This document shows, one piece after another, positions 18,090-44,678 of a stretch of DNA of 64,000 bases. Position numbers and translations under genes: made by a program. Under the pieces are notes generated by a model. It was not told where the DNA came from and searched no databases. It saw only the letters and a list, made by a program, of their open reading frames with translations. Positions within the stretch are counted from its first letter, which is position 1. The number at the start of each line of letters is the position of its first letter. Origin of the DNA: Piliocolobus tephrosceles (lineage: Eukaryota > Chordata > Mammalia > Primates > Cercopithecidae); NCBI RefSeq assembly GCF_002776525.5, contig NC_045434.1, forward strand, positions 112,120,393-112,184,392, given 5' to 3'.

Positions 18090-18215
18090 AATAATTTTTC
18101 TAGAAATGGGGTCTTGCTTTGTCCAGGTTGGTCTTGAACTCTTGGCCTCAAGTGATTCTCTTGAGTCAACCTCCTGAAGTGTTGGGATTACGAGCGTGAG
18201 GCATTATGCCTGGCC
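18090..18215 (-). mobile_element. Alu fragment
   Basis: TAGAAATGGGGTCTTGCTTTG to GTGAGGCATTATGCCTGGCC; about 125 bp of the Alu left arm. Confidence 0.85.
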
Positions 18216-18389
18216 TGTATAACTTTTGTGTGTCTTCTGTCTCTTTTATCCAAGATTTAGAGAACTTTCTATCCTTAATATATTGTGAAAGTTGACTAAT
18301 AAAAGCCTAACAATATGTATAAATTCGAACTCAAGAGTATGAATATGTCAAATTAGGTAATCACCCAACAGGTTCACCATGCCCTCTGC

Positions 18390-19741
<1,352 letters not shown>

Positions 19742-19926
19742 TGAATTTCACACATTTTAGATATTAGATAAGTTGTGTTAAGTTTCAAATTAGGAAAATA
19801 AGCTATTTCTCAGAGACCAGTTCAAGTTCCTGGTTAAAAATATTCATAAAATTGTGTATTCCACCTTCATCATTCTCAGGGAGAAAAGATTCTCCTGGAC
19901 ATTAGGTATGGAATTCATGTCTTTTA

Positions 19927-21471
<1,545 letters not shown>

Positions 21472-21714
21472 TTATATTTGCTTCAATAAATAGTTGGTTA
21501 CATATGTTATTTTTTGTTTGTCTCCACATGTCTTCTGCATGGGGGTGACAAGGTTCTTTGAGGTTCACATAAAAGGGAAAATGAGAGGACTGAAGTATCT
21601 ATACTCTCAGGGTCCATCTCATTTGGGAGTGCAAGGAAGGGGAGTTGGGGTGGATGAGTGCAGAGGTTCTTAATTATTCCCAGGGAGGACTTTTAGAGGT
21701 CTGCTCCAATTTTA

Positions 21715-21738
21715 TTTGTGTGTGTGTGTGTGTGTGTT
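21715..21738. repeat. (TG)n microsatellite
   Basis: About eleven TG units in intergenic DNA. Confidence 0.92.
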
Positions 21739-21821
21739 TGCCTCATCAAGTTGAGAGATTATTTCTATTTTTAAAATGTTTAATTTTTAAATTTATTGCA
21801 TCGTGTTGTATTGACAAAGTT

Positions 21822-22051
21822 TTGCTCACTATAGCCTAGAACTCCTGGGCTCAAATGATCCTCCTACCTCACTCAGCCTCCCAAGTAGCTAGGACTACAG
21901 GCACATGCCACGATGTGGGGCTAATGTTTTATAGAGATGGGGGTCTCACTATGTTACCTAGGCTGGTCTCAAACTCCTGGCCTCTTAACAATCCTCCCAC
22001 CTTGGCCACCCAAAAAGCTAGCATTACAGGCATGAGACACCACACCTGCCC
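21822..22051 (-). mobile_element. Alu, truncated
   Basis: GTTTTGCTCACTATAGCCTAG to GAGACACCACACCTGCCC; the poly(T) side is missing. Confidence 0.85.
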
Positions 22052-22093
22052 CCAAATTTTATTTTTAAAATGTTTATTTTTTCAAAATTGTAA

Positions 22094-22822
<729 letters not shown>

Positions 22823-22831
22823 GGAGAAGAC

Positions 22832-22972
22832 GGGGCCAGGCGTGGTGGCTCATGCCTATAATCCCAACCCTTTGGAAGGCTGTGGCAGGAGGATCACTTG
22901 AGCCCAGGAGTTTGACACCAGCCTGGGCAATACAGGGAGACCCTGTCTCTAAAAAAAATTAAAAGAAAAGAA
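22832..22972 (+). mobile_element. Free left Alu monomer (FLAM-like)
   Basis: GGGGCCAGGCGTGGTGGCTC to CTCTAAAAAAAATTAAAAG; only the left arm with an A-rich tail. Confidence 0.85.
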
Positions 22973-23080
22973 ATAGTGGGAGAAGATATTTGCAAATCCT
23001 ATCTGATAAGATGGTTAATATCCAGAATATACAGGGAACTAAAATACAACAAAAACCCACTAAAAAAATGGGCAAAGCCA

Positions 23081-23177
23081 GAAGTTCAAGGCTGCAGTGG
23101 GCCATGATCATGACACTGCACTTCAGCCTGGGTGACAAAGTGAGACCCTGTCTCTTAAAAAAACAAAACAAAACAAA
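23081..23177 (+). mobile_element. Alu 3' fragment inserted in L1
   Basis: AGTTCAAGGCTGCAGTGGGC to an AAACAAAACAAAAC tail. It is flanked by AAATGGGCAAAG (left) and AAATGGGTAAAG (right), a target duplication with one mismatch. Confidence 0.85.
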
Positions 23178-23439
23178 TGGGTAAAGGACTTGAATAGACA
23201 TTTCTCCAACGAAGATATACAAATGGCATGGCTGATAAGCACATGAAAAGATGCTCAACATCACTGGTCATTAGCAAAAGGCAAATCAAGACCACAGTGA
23301 GATACCTCACACCTATTAAGATGGCTACTATACAAAAATAAAAAGATGTCAGCAGAGATGTAGGGAAATTGGAACTTTTGTGCACTCTTGGTGGGAATGT
23401 AAAATGATGCAGCCACTATGGAAAAGAGAATGGCAGTTG

Positions 23440-23742
<303 letters not shown>

Positions 23743-24486
23743 GAGTATGGCAGTTCCTCAAAAAATTAAAAATAGAATTACTACATAATCCAGCAATTCC
23801 ACTTCTGTATATATTCCTCAGGAGTTGAAAGCAACAGATATTTGAACATCTGTGTATATACCCAAAAGGGTTAAAAAACAGATATTTATATATCCACGTT
23901 TATAGTATTATTTCACGGTAGACAAAAGTGGAAACAACCTGTTATCCATTAACAGATGACTGAATGAACTGGCATATACATAAAGTGGAATATTATTCAG
24001 CCTTGAAAGAAATTCTGACACATGGATGAACCTTGAGGACATTATGCTAAGTGAAATCAGTTACAAAAAGACAAATGCTGTATGAATCTTTATATGAAAC
24101 ACCTAGAGTAGTCAAATTCATAGAGACAGAAAGTATGGCAGTTGCTGGGAAGAAGGGAGGGGAAGAATGAGGAGTTACCATTTACTGGGTACAGAGTTTC
24201 AGTTTTGCAAGATGAGTGCTGGAGACGGATGGTGGTAATGGTTGCACAACAATGTGAATATCTAATGCCACTGAATTGTACCTTTAAAAGGTTAAGATGG
24301 TAAAATTTACCATCTTACAGTTTTACCATCTTTACAGTTTCTCGAGATTGCAAGGCCAGCAGTTAAAGACAAAAACAAAACTTCACTATTTCCAATTGCC
24401 CCACAGTGTGCAGACCTTTCCCTTGTCCTGCCCTGAGTAGAACTACAGTTGTCATCCGTGATTCTCCCTTTAAAAAATTAAGCTTG

Positions 24487-24847
<361 letters not shown>

Positions 24848-24904
24848 CTATCCGTTGTATATATTTGAGTTCCAGGCGAGATTTCCTTCGCAGAAAGAGT
24901 TCCG

Positions 24905-25920
<1,016 letters not shown>

Positions 25921-26455
25921 CTTCAAATCTGATTTGAGTGTAAAAAGTTAGAGACACCATAAGCTGTAGGTTTATAACTAGGTGGTGAAAAACAATTCAG
26001 GTTTTCTTTATGATAGTGATTATGAAGTGTTCTTCCCAGACTAGCTTTATCGTCATCTGGGAAATTGTTCAAAATGCAGATTGGCAAGTTTGAGAGCCGT
26101 GGTTCCAAGAAACTACAGAATCACACGAACTAAATTGCAACCTCCCGACTTATGCCCTGGTACTTCTAGCCTAATACAGGATTTGACTCTACTAATCCAA
26201 GTTAGTCTTGCCTTTCCCATTACTCATGTGCATTCGTTAAAACCAAAGACTTTCTTTTGTGCCCATTTGTACTCACTGGCTGACCGTCTGCACGGAGATC
26301 TGTGTTTCCTGGTCTAGTAGCTACTATAACTTACTATATATATTTTATATAGTAAAATATATAACTTTTCGTTCTAACAGGTCCTCTCCACTCTAAGACC
26401 CTATCCTCTCAGAGAAGCCCCTGAGAGCCTGTTAGTGCTTTTGCCCTGGAGAGGC
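25921..26455. other. CLCC1 intron 1, mostly unassigned
   Basis: CATCTGGGAAATTGTTCAAA and ATGCAGATTGGCAAGTTTGA resemble a MER5-type hAT fragment (about 26025-26130). The rest is unassigned. Confidence 0.4.
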
Positions 26456-26628
26456 AGTTTTGGTAGAGCCAGTCTGGGTTCTGCCACTTACTAGCCTAGT
26501 GGTCTTGGGCAAGTTACTTTGTGTGATCTGTAAAATGAAGATAAGTGAGGATAAGAGTACTACTTCCACTAGTTTTGTGAGGATTAAATTAATGTAACAG
26601 TGCTTGGCACATAGTAACAAAATATTCG
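26456..26628 (+). mobile_element. MIR SINE
   Basis: GGTTCTGCCACTTACTAGCC, GGTCTTGGGCAAGTTACTTT, ATCTGTAAAATGAAGATAAG, GTGAGGATTAAATTAATG and GTGCTTGGCACATAGTA follow the MIR consensus in order, with a small internal deletion. Confidence 0.85.
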
Positions 26629-26630
26629 CT

Positions 26631-26934
26631 TTTTTATTTTTTTTTGTAAGACGGAGTTTTGCTCTTGTTGCCCAGGCTGGAGTGCAGTGGCAGTGGCACG
26701 GTCTCGGCTTACCGCAGCCTGCACTCCCCGGGTTCAAGCGATTCTCCTGCCCCAGCCTCCCGAGTAGCTGGGGTTACAGGCATGCGCCACCACGCCATGC
26801 TACTTTTGTTTTTAGTAGAGACGGGGTTTCTCCATATTGGTCAGGCTGGGCTGGAACTCCCAACCTCAGGTGATCCTCCCGCCTTGGCCTCCCAAGGTGC
26901 TGGGATTACAGGCGTGACCCACCGTGCCCGGCCT
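26631..26934 (-). mobile_element. AluS-type next to MIR
   Basis: TTTTGTAAGACGGAGTTTTGC to CCACCGTGCCCGGCC; inserted at the end of the MIR. Confidence 0.93.
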
Positions 26935-27079
26935 TTAGCTACTATTATATATATTATAATTTAAAAATTATTAGTACCGAAGCCTGAGACAGGAGAGAAA
27001 TGGTAAAACTAGTAGGGACTGCGGGAGAGAGAGAGAAATATCCCCTGACAAGTACTGGAATGACATAGGTGCTACCATT

Positions 27080-27260
27080 AAACGAAACCAGCTAGGATGG
27101 TTACTTTTGATTAACACTTTTACTACTCAGGAGTGTGGCTTGTTAGAAGTGGAGAATCTCAGACCTACCTCAGATTTACTGAATCAGAATCCTTTTTTTT
27201 TTTTTTTTAACAAGCTCTCCAGCAGGTTTAGATGCAGCTTTGTTTGGAGGAAGTGTGAGA
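27080..27260. mobile_element. MER5-like hAT fragment, weak
   Basis: AATCTCAGACCTACCTCAGA, TTTACTGAATCAGAATC, poly(T), then AACAAGCTCTCCAGCAGGTT resemble a MER5A-type element. Borders uncertain. Confidence 0.4.
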
Positions 27261-27502
27261 TTCGTTTTAGGATTTCTCAAGGAGTTCGAGCCTTGGATCA
27301 GTGACCATGGGGAATCTGGCAGGAGGGCTTGAATTTCTAGCTGATTCTTCTATTCTGTCTTACCCTCTGGTCTTCCATGATTTCTACATTGCTAATCTCT
27401 ATCCCTGGAGAAATCTATGGAACTGCTGGTTATTATTGGAGAAAGTAACATAGTTGCCAGTAGTATGACTTTGTGGATGTCACAGTCGAAACTCAGCTGC
27501 CT

Positions 27503-27680
27503 GGCTGGCACCGTGGCTTACCTGTAATCCCAGCACTTTGGGAAGACAAGGCAGGGGGCGGGGGGGATCTTTTGAGTTCAGGAGTTCGGGACTCAAAAGT
27601 CCCGGCCTGGGCAACATAGCGAGACTGCCCAGCCTGGGCAACATAGCGAGACCCTGTCTCTATGAAAAAGAAGAAAAAAC
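27503..27680 (+). mobile_element. Alu left monomer with internal duplication
   Basis: TGGCTGGCACCGTGGCTTAC to CTGTCTCTATGAAAAAG. The segment CCTGGGCAACATAGCGAGAC occurs twice (about 27606-27625 and 27632-27651). Confidence 0.85.
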
Positions 27681-28334
<654 letters not shown>

Positions 28335-28690
28335 GTCACCTACTTCCTAACCACTTAGAGAATTAGGCTTCTCGCTGTCATTCTCTGAAAGGTCATAAAT
28401 GGCCAACTAATTAACCAATCTAATGGCTTTTTTCCAGACTTTATTCCTCTCCACTTCTCTGAAGTATTGAACATGCTTGATACCTCTTTCTTCAAATTAA
28501 GCCCCTCTTTGGTTTTTGCCCATTGCATTTTTTGGCTTGCCCTCTATTGCCCTTATTAGCCTTCACTCTCCTCTCTGGTATTTGCTTCTTCCATGACTTT
28601 CTTCCTTAGCTGAACTCGTAGTTTTTTCCAATACAGTATACAGTTATTCAGTATTTCTAAGTATCTCCAGAGCATAACAGCGATTTTAGT
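28335..28690 (+). other. CLCC1 intron 1, L2-like or unassigned
   Basis: C/T-rich text such as GGTCATAAATGGCCAACTAA and TCCACTTCTCTGAAGTATTG faintly recalls L2 ORF2 (RT region), but stays unassigned. Confidence 0.35.
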
Positions 28691-28691
28691 G

Positions 28692-28997
28692 GTTTTTTTT
28701 TTTTTAATTGAGTCAAGGTCTTGCTTTGTCACCCGTGCTGGAGAGCGGTGGCATGATCACGGCTCATTGCAACTTCAACATCCCTAGCTCAAGTGATCCT
28801 CTCACCTCAGCCTCTCCAAGTAGCTGGGAATATAGATGTGCGCCACCACACCCAGCTAAATTTTGTTTTAAGTTTTGTAGAGATGAAATCTCCCTAAGTT
28901 ACCCAGGCTAGTATCAAACTCCTGGGCTCAAGTGATCCTCCTGCCTTGGCTTCCCAAAGTGCTGGAATTACAGGCGTGAGTCGCCACAACCAGCCAG
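28692..28997 (-). mobile_element. AluJ-like
   Basis: TTAATTGAGTCAAGGTCTTGC to GAGTCGCCACAACCAGCC; many changes. Confidence 0.9.
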
Positions 28998-29187
28998 AAA
29001 CTATCGTTCTATATATTTTGTGAAGAGCTTTGGTTGTTCAGGCAGGAGGGTAAATCTGGTCCCTGTTACTCCATGTTGGCCAGAAATAGGAACTGGGGAA
29101 GTGTGTTGGAGTACAGAGTCCCCCCTTTACTCTTGGGGGATACATTCTAAGACCCCAGTAGATGCCTGAAACTTCAGATAGTACTGA

Positions 29188-29509
<322 letters not shown>

Positions 29510-29755
29510 CCTTATATATATTCTATGTTATTTCCTATACATCTATACCTCTGCTAAAGTTTAATTTATCAGTTAGGCCCAGTAAGAGATTAACAGCAAT
29601 AACTGATAAGATAGAAAAATTATAACAATACACAATAATAACAGTTATGTACTGTGGCTGGAATTTTTTCACTTTGAGGTGCGACAGCAAAACTAGCATG
29701 AATTTCTTTCTCCTCCTGTACAATTTCATAGATACAAGTTTTGTTCTTAACATAG

Positions 29756-29980
<225 letters not shown>

Positions 29981-29999
29981 TATTTTAATTAATTAATTT

Positions 30000-30598
<599 letters not shown>

Positions 30599-31124
30599 TG
30601 AGAACTTTCACTTTTTCACTTAAAGGAAGCACTTTATGGCTTTTCTTTGACATATCTGAATTGCCAGCATTGTCACTCCTGTGCTTTAGGACCCTTATTA
30701 AGTAAAGATTCCTTGAACACACACACTGAGATACCACAGCAGTCGATCTGATAACCCAGATGGATGCTAAATGACTGGAGTGTGACACCTACAGTGTGGA
30801 CATCGTCCAGGTGGGATGGAATAGGACAGCAAGAGAGTTCCTCACACTGTCCGGAGCTGCACATAATTGAAAACTTAGGAACTGTTTACTTCTGGAATTT
30901 TCCATTTAATATTTTCAGACTGCAGTTGACTATGGGTAACTGAAACCTCAGAAAGCAAAACCATAGATGGGGGTACCACTGTAGAGTTACTGTGTCACTT
31001 TGATCCGAAACCTCCACCTGAATGATTCCTTTAACCGTCCCCGCTAGGCTTTCTCTGTTAAAGCTGCTGTGCCAAATCCAGGGGTCGGTTTGCTGCCCTC
31101 TGATCGCCTGACCTCTTAGCAGCA

Positions 31125-31620
31125 TTCAACTTATTTGTCTGTTCTCTCCTCCTTTCTTCAGTTGGCTTCTGGAATTCCAGCCTCTCTTGGTTTTCTTCCT
31201 GCCTCATAGCACTCATTAGAAGTATCTCTTGCTGGTTCCTCCTCTTCTTTCTGATTCCCGAATGTTGGCTTGCCCTGGACTCAGTCTTTTGTCCTCATAA
31301 TAGATCTTCTGGTGATCTTACCCAGTCCATCTCTTTTAAACCCCGTCTACATCCTGAGGGCTTTGAAATGCAGTCCCACTGCTCTCCTTAGCTTCATCCT
31401 GCATATTTACAATCTCTACTTGGACATCAGTGGACACCTCAGATTTACTATATCCAAACAAAAGTCTTGATCTTTCAGAACTTGCTGTCTTCCTCAGTCT
31501 TTTCTCTTCTCCCAGTTGGCCTGGCCACAAACCTAGAAATTGCGCCAAATCTTCACTTGTCCTTACCTACATCCAAATTTTCAGCAATTTCTGTAGTGTA
31601 TTTCTGTATTAGAGTAGCAA
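31125..31620 (+). mobile_element. LINE-2 ORF2 remnant
   Basis: CAGCATTCAACTTATTTGTC, GGCTTCTGGAATTCCAGCC, GCTGGTTCCTCCTC, AATGTTGGCTTGCCCTGGAC, CTCTACTTGGACATCAG and CAGATTTACTATATCCAAAC are in the order of the L2/CR1 reverse-transcriptase region. Stops in every frame. Same region as the element at 10080. Confidence 0.6.
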
Positions 31621-31961
31621 GAGATGTTATAAGAAATAAACCCATGTATCAGGATATGCCATAAAGGAAATTAATTTTTGCTCACATGAAAGTGAAAAGC
31701 TATATTCCCACTTAGTGGGTGGCCTTCCAGGTGGGCCCAGGCGCCTGCATAGTTTGGCTGTCCTCCTCCAGGGCTCAGTGTCCTGGGCATTCCCAGGTTG
31801 GAAGAAGGCAGCTGGGAGGTGTTCATGGGCCAGACCTGGATGTGGTGCGTATCCCTTCTATCCGTTGCATTGGCTAGAACTTTACTATTATGCGGCCATA
31901 CTTCACAAAGAGAGGCTGAGACATACAGTCAGCACTAAGCGCGAGGAGGAGGAAAACCTCC

Positions 31962-31962
<1 letters not shown>
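31621..31962. other. CLCC1 intron 1, unassigned
   Basis: A somewhat GC-rich stretch with GTGGGCCCAGGCGCCTGC and AAGAAGGCAGCTGGGAGG; possibly an old DNA or LTR repeat, not assigned. It has open frames but no known protein. Confidence 0.35.

Positions 31963-31998
<36 letters not shown>
31963..31998. repeat. (CA)n microsatellite
   Basis: About 17 CA units. Confidence 0.95.
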
Positions 31999-32000
<2 letters not shown>

Positions 32001-32300
32001 ACAGTGCCCAGTATACAGTAGGTATTTGGTAAATGTTGAACAAATTAATGCTGAACTCCTTCCACAACCATATTCTCATTCTGAATTTCTATTTAAAATT
32101 AACATTACTGTTTTTGTTGTGGGTAGGCCGAGGTCTGTAGAATTGATCTTCAGAGTGTGCCACGTGTGTCCTTCCTGGTTTTGTTGCCAGCACTCTTTTA
32201 GGCCGAGCACCGCATCCTTCTTCTGCTTCAGCCTCTTTGTTGGATAATGAATCCTGGTTTTCCTCCTCCTCGCACTTAGTGCTAGTTTTTTATTTTGTTG
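31999..32300. other. CLCC1 intron 1, L2-end-like
   Basis: CAGTGCCCAGTATACAGTAG and GTATTTGGTAAATGTTGAAC resemble the last bases of an L2 or MIR. The remainder is unassigned. Confidence 0.4.
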
Positions 32301-32304
32301 TTGT

Positions 32305-32612
32305 TGTTTTTTTTTTTTAGAGACCGAGTTTTATGCTTTCCCCCAGGCTGGAGTGAAGTGGCACAATCTCGGCTCACTGCAACCTCCGTCCCCCAACCAG
32401 TTTCAAGTGATTCTCCTGCCTCAGCCTCCCAAGTAGCTGGGATTTACAGGTGCATGCCACCATGCCTGGCTAATTTTTTTTTTTTTGTAGTTTTAGTAGC
32501 GGCAGGGTTTCACCATGTTGGCCAGGCTAGTCTTGAATTCCTGACCTCGTGATTCACCTGCCTTGGCCTCCCAAAGTGCTGGGATTACAGTTGTGAGACA
32601 CCGCGCCTGGCC
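32305..32612 (-). mobile_element. AluS-type
   Basis: TTTAGAGACCGAGTTTTATGC to GAGACACCGCGCCTGGCC. Confidence 0.92.
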
Positions 32613-32655
32613 TAGTACTAGTTTTATCTTCCTGCAGTGTGGCTCACATCCCTCT

Positions 32656-32938
32656 CTTTTTTTGAGGTGGAGTCTTGCTCTGTCACCCAGGCTGGAGTGC
32701 AGTGGCGTGATATCAGGTCACTTCAGCCTCTGCCTTCCAGGCTCAAGTGATTCAACTGCCTCTGAGTAGCTGAGATTATAGGTGCCCGCCACCACGCCCG
32801 GCTAATTTTTGTATTTTTAGCATAGGTGGGGTTTCACCATGTTGGCCAAGCTGGTCTCGAACTCCTGACCTCAAGTGATCCGCCCACCTCAGCTTCCCAA
32901 AGTGCTGGGATTACAGGTGTGATTCACTGCTCCCAGCT
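32656..32938 (-). mobile_element. Alu
   Basis: TTTTTTTGAGGTGGAGTCTTG to GATTCACTGCTCCCAGC. A short deletion follows CAACTGCCTC. Confidence 0.9.
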
Positions 32939-33115
32939 TTGGCTCCCATCCCTCGTGAGAGTTACAGCAGGTGAAGTTAGTCATAAGCTTTTTTCCTCAG
33001 CAGTGTCATCACCACCCACCCACCTCTACCTCTCACTGTATCCATCCTCCCAGTTGCAATTGCTGAAGCATACACTTTGCCCTCTATCTCTGCCTGTCCC
33101 ATCTTGAGCACTTAA

Positions 33116-33486
<371 letters not shown>

Positions 33487-33539
33487 GATGTGCTTTATCC
33501 TTTGAACCTCTAAAATCCTTGAGTCCTTGCTATGGCTTT

Positions 33540-33710
33540 ATTTGCATTTGCTGCTTAACAAACATTTACTAAATATCTTTCACGTGCCAACCACTGGGCT
33601 GGGTGTTGAGGTTGGGGAGATAGAGGGACAAGATGGAGATGTGAGTGGGAAGGTGACCTCAGAGTTAGGTAAGATATTACCTTTCCCTAGAGAAGTTCAC
33701 TCTTTAACAG
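33540..33710 (-). mobile_element. LINE-2 fragment
   Basis: AACAAACATTTACTAAATAT, CACGTGCCAACCACTGGGCT and GTTGGGGAGATAGAGGGACA follow L2 (reverse strand). Confidence 0.55.
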
Positions 33711-33893
33711 TGGTTTTCTATCTTGGCTACACATAAGAATCACTTGGGGGGGCTTAAAAAAATTCCAGTGCCTGGGTCCTAATCCCAGAGATTCTGATTT
33801 AATTGTTTTGGGATATGGCCAAAACATTGGGAGTTTTCGAAGCTCCTTGGGTGATTCTAATAAGGAGCCAAGGTTGAGAGCCATTGAGCTAAT
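33711..33893. mobile_element. MER5A (hAT-Charlie MITE)
   Basis: CAGTGGTTTTCTATCTTGGC, ACATAAGAATCACTTGGG, CAGAGATTCTGATTTAATTG, GGGTGATTCTAATAAGGAG and AGGTTGAGAGCCATTGAG show both ends and the middle of MER5A. Confidence 0.85.
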
Positions 33894-34159
33894 GGAAGAG
33901 ACAGACCGATAAATGGCTAATTTCATTGCTTCCAATGCCAGAAGAATATACAAGGCACATGGGGAACAGGAGTATTTAATTTAGCCTGGAGTTATTTTTA
34001 TTGTACAACGAGACTGTAAGCTGTTTATGGATAGGGCCCAGGGCTTTGTCATCTTGGGGTTCTCTTGCCTGATTCTTGTATGTGGTAGATATGAGATAGG
34101 CCACCCAACAGAACTTTCTTCGATGATAAAAGTGGCCAAATGTTCTGTATCCACCCTGT

Positions 34160-34300
34160 CCAATATGGTAGCGACTACCTATATGTGGCTACTGAGTGCT
34201 TGAAATGTAGCTAGGGGGAATGAGGAACTGAATTTTTAATTTTGTTTAATATTAATTAAATAGCTACATAGAAGAGTTACTAAATGTTTAAATTATTTGA
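34160..34300. mobile_element. Short DNA-transposon-like MER element
   Basis: CTGTCCAATATGGTAGCGAC, ATGTGGCTACTGAGTGCTTG and AAATGTAGCTAGGG are familiar words of a common MER repeat; family not assigned. Confidence 0.5.
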
Positions 34301-34360
34301 CTATTTATGCAGGGGCTTAGATAAGGCAGGTTATTTTCTCTGAATGGTCTTGAAGTTTAG

Positions 34361-34998
<638 letters not shown>

Positions 34999-35047
34999 AT
35001 TTCCCACTTTTCTTATTTATGATTTGTTAAAATGAAAAAAGACAGAG

Positions 35048-35334
<287 letters not shown>

Positions 35335-35437
35335 TCCAGAAAACACGAGGAGGTTCGTTAAAATACCTGTTTTTAAATTGACTTTATTGAGCTATAAATC
35401 ATACTATATAATCCGCCATTTAAAGTGTCCAGTTCCA

Positions 35438-35735
35438 CCAGGCGCAGTGGCTCATGCCTGTAATCTCAGCACTTTGGGAGGCTGAGGTGGAAGGATAGCT
35501 TGAGCCCAGGAGTTTGAGACCACTCTGGGCAATATACTGAGACCTTATCTCTACAAAAAAGTTAATTAATTAAAAAAAATTAGCCAGGTGTGGTGGTACA
35601 AGCTTGTAGTCCCAGCTACTCAGGAGGCTGAGGTGGGCAGATCACTTGAGTCTGGGAGGGCGAGGCTGCAGTAAGCTGGGATTGTGCCACTTCACTCCAG
35701 CCTGGGAGACCCTCTCTCAAAAAAAAAAAAAAAAA
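35438..35735 (+). mobile_element. AluJ/S in old L1
   Basis: ACCAGGCGCAGTGGCTCATG to CTCTCAAAAAAAAAAAAAAA. Confidence 0.92.
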
Positions 35736-36104
35736 AGTATACAATTCAATGGTTTTAGGTATACTTGCATGTATTTGCAACCATTATCACAATTTTAGAA
35801 CATTTTTCATCGCCTCAAAAGGAAACCCTGTACCCTTTAGCTATTATACTCCCAAACTTTTAGCCTTAACCACCTGTTAATCTACTTTCTGTCTTAAAGC
35901 CTTGCCTATTCTGGACATTTCATATATATGTACTTATATGATGTGTGGTCTTTCATATCTGGTTTCTTTCATATAACATAACATTTTCAAGGTTCATCTA
36001 TGTTGTAGCATGGTGTCAGTACTTCATCCCTTTTTATGGCTGAATAATATTCTGTTGCATGGCTGTATCACGTTTTATTTATTTATCAGTTGATGGAAAT
36101 TTGT

Positions 36105-36378
<274 letters not shown>

Positions 36379-36678
36379 CTGTTGATAGAAATTTGGGTTT
36401 TTCCCACCTTTTGGCTGTTATGAAAAATGTGGCTATAAACATTCATGTACAAGTTTTTGTGTGGACATACATTTTCATTTCTCTTGAGTATATACCTAGG
36501 AATGGAATTGCTGGGCCATATGGAAAAATACCTGTTTTCTTATTTCAGTGAGCATATTATGCATACATGCATGTTTTTTATTTATGAACACCAATTGATT
36601 ATTAATGTACCATCTTCCTTAGTTACTATTCAGAAAGTGTTAACTCTAGAAGGAAGTATTTTCATTACAAAACAATCT

Positions 36679-40302
<3,624 letters not shown>

Positions 40303-40600
40303 CTTTTTTTTTTTTTTGAGACAGAGTCTCGCTCTGTTGTCCAGGCTGGAGTGCTGTGGTGCAATCTTGGCTCACTGCAACCTCTGCCTCCCAGGTTCAA
40401 ACAATTCTCCCTGACTCAGCCTTCTGACTAGCTGGATTACAGGCACCTGCCACCATGCCTGGCTAATTTTTGTATTTTTAGTAGAGATGGGGTTTTGCCA
40501 TGTTGGCCAGGCTGGTCTTGAACTCTTGACCTCAGGTGATCCGCTTGCCTTGACCTCCCAAAGTGCTGGGATTACAGATGTGAGCCACCGCACCCAGCCA
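40303..40600 (-). mobile_element. AluS-type
   Basis: Poly(T), GAGACAGAGTCTCGCTCTG to GAGCCACCGCACCCAGCC. Confidence 0.93.
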
Positions 40601-40680
40601 AAATTTCTATTTTTAAGAAGTCACTGTTTTCACTTTGGGAAGTGAAAACTTCCCAGACTTAATGCATTAATTTAGTTCTG

Positions 40681-41462
<782 letters not shown>

Positions 41463-41537
41463 TTTTTTTTTTTTTTGAGACGAAGTCTTGCTCTGTTGCC
41501 CAGGCTGGAGTGCAGTGGCACAATCTTGGCTCAGTAC
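41463..41537 (-). mobile_element. Truncated Alu stub
   Basis: Poly(T), GAGACGAAGTCTTGCTCTG to CAATCTTGGCTCAGTAC, then unrelated sequence. Confidence 0.88.
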
Positions 41538-41726
41538 TTGCTAATCGGTGTTTGAGGTGACTTTATAGATGATAACTACTATGAATAGCAAGAATCAACT
41601 GTATTTTAGTGAAATTTACAGTATCTTTTTTTGCACAGAGTTCTAGAATTTTTAAATGTTTTTCATGTGTATTGTCTTTGGTTTTCATGTTGGCCTGTGA
41701 AGACAGGTGGATATTATTATTATTGT

Positions 41727-42014
41727 TTTTAAGAGACAGGGTCTTACTCTGTCTCCCAGGCTGGAGTGCAGTGGTGTGCTCATAGCTTACTGTAGCCTTG
41801 AATCCGGGGCACAGACAATTCTTCTACCTCAGCCTCCCTAGTAGGCAGGAGCCAGGTGCACACCACTGCACACAGCTAATTGTTAGAATTTTTTGTAGAG
41901 ATGGGGTCTCGCTTTGTTGCCCAGGCTGGTCTTGAAGTCCTGGCTTCAAGCTGTCCTCCCACCTTGGCCTGTCAAAGCACTAGGATTATAGGTGTGAGCC
42001 ACCTCGCCCAGGCT
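41727..42014 (-). mobile_element. AluJ-like
   Basis: TTTTTAAGAGACAGGGTCTTAC to GAGCCACCTCGCCCAGGC; ends about 120 bp before a CLCC1 exon. Confidence 0.9.
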
Positions 42015-42133
42015 ATTAGACATATGAAATACTGCAAACTAATATTTAGTTCCAAATTGGCTTTTGTCTTAAAATGGTTCACCAAGTAGTAATAAAATTC
42101 TCTATTGTTTGTTTTTTGGTAAATTTAATTTAG

Positions 42134-42400
<267 letters not shown>

Positions 42401-42449
42401 TAAAATACTTTCCAAACTCCACCATAAATATATTAAGAACCTGTACTAG

Positions 42450-42728
<279 letters not shown>

Positions 42729-42983
42729 TGAAGGGTTTTACAATTTTAACACATTTATTCACAATGAAAGAAGACTAATCTGTTGAAAGCAGTCTTGCTT
42801 TGGATATAGGTTGGAGGCAGTGACTAGAGGTGGTCCACGCTGGGGAGGAATTAAATGGACAATTCTTAGCTGACTGTTTTTTGATTCCTTGACCAGTTAG
42901 TGGGTTAAAAAGTTCAGTCCTAATTTTCATAACCCAGTTACTGTTAACATTTGGGCATGTAAGTCACAATAAAGCTAGGTGGG

Positions 42984-43916
<933 letters not shown>

Positions 43917-44125
43917 TCGTTGTTGTTGTTGTTGTTGTTTTTGAGACCGTCTCACTCTGTCCCCCAGGCTGGAGTGCAGTAGCGAAATCTTGGCTCAGTG
44001 CAACCTCTGCCTCCTGGGTTCAAGCGATTCTCCTACTTCAGCCTCCTGAGTATCTGGGACTACAGGCCGTTGCCATCATGCCCGGCTGAACTAATTTTTA
44101 AAAACATTATTTTTAGTAAAGTTTT
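43917..44125 (-). mobile_element. Alu, truncated
   Basis: A (GTT)n tail, TTTTGAGACCGTCTCACTC to CATGCCCGGCTGAACTAAT. The 5' half is absent after GTAAAG. Confidence 0.88.
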
Positions 44126-44227
44126 CCTTTTTCATTATAATTACTTACAGAGAACGCAATTGTAGTTAGTGCTTTATGCTTGCTTGTTGCATTAAGGCTG
44201 TACTTTTCCATGAACTGGAAATAGCTA

Positions 44228-44551
<324 letters not shown>

Positions 44552-44678
44552 TTAAAACCTTTATAACAGTCTGGTTTGGATGAATGGTAAAGACACTCTT
44601 TGAATGAAGGTCTTTTGGATGTGTAGGCCTAACCTTCATGGTAACGGCCTCTCCTGGTTCCCTTTTGGTTTTGGTCAG

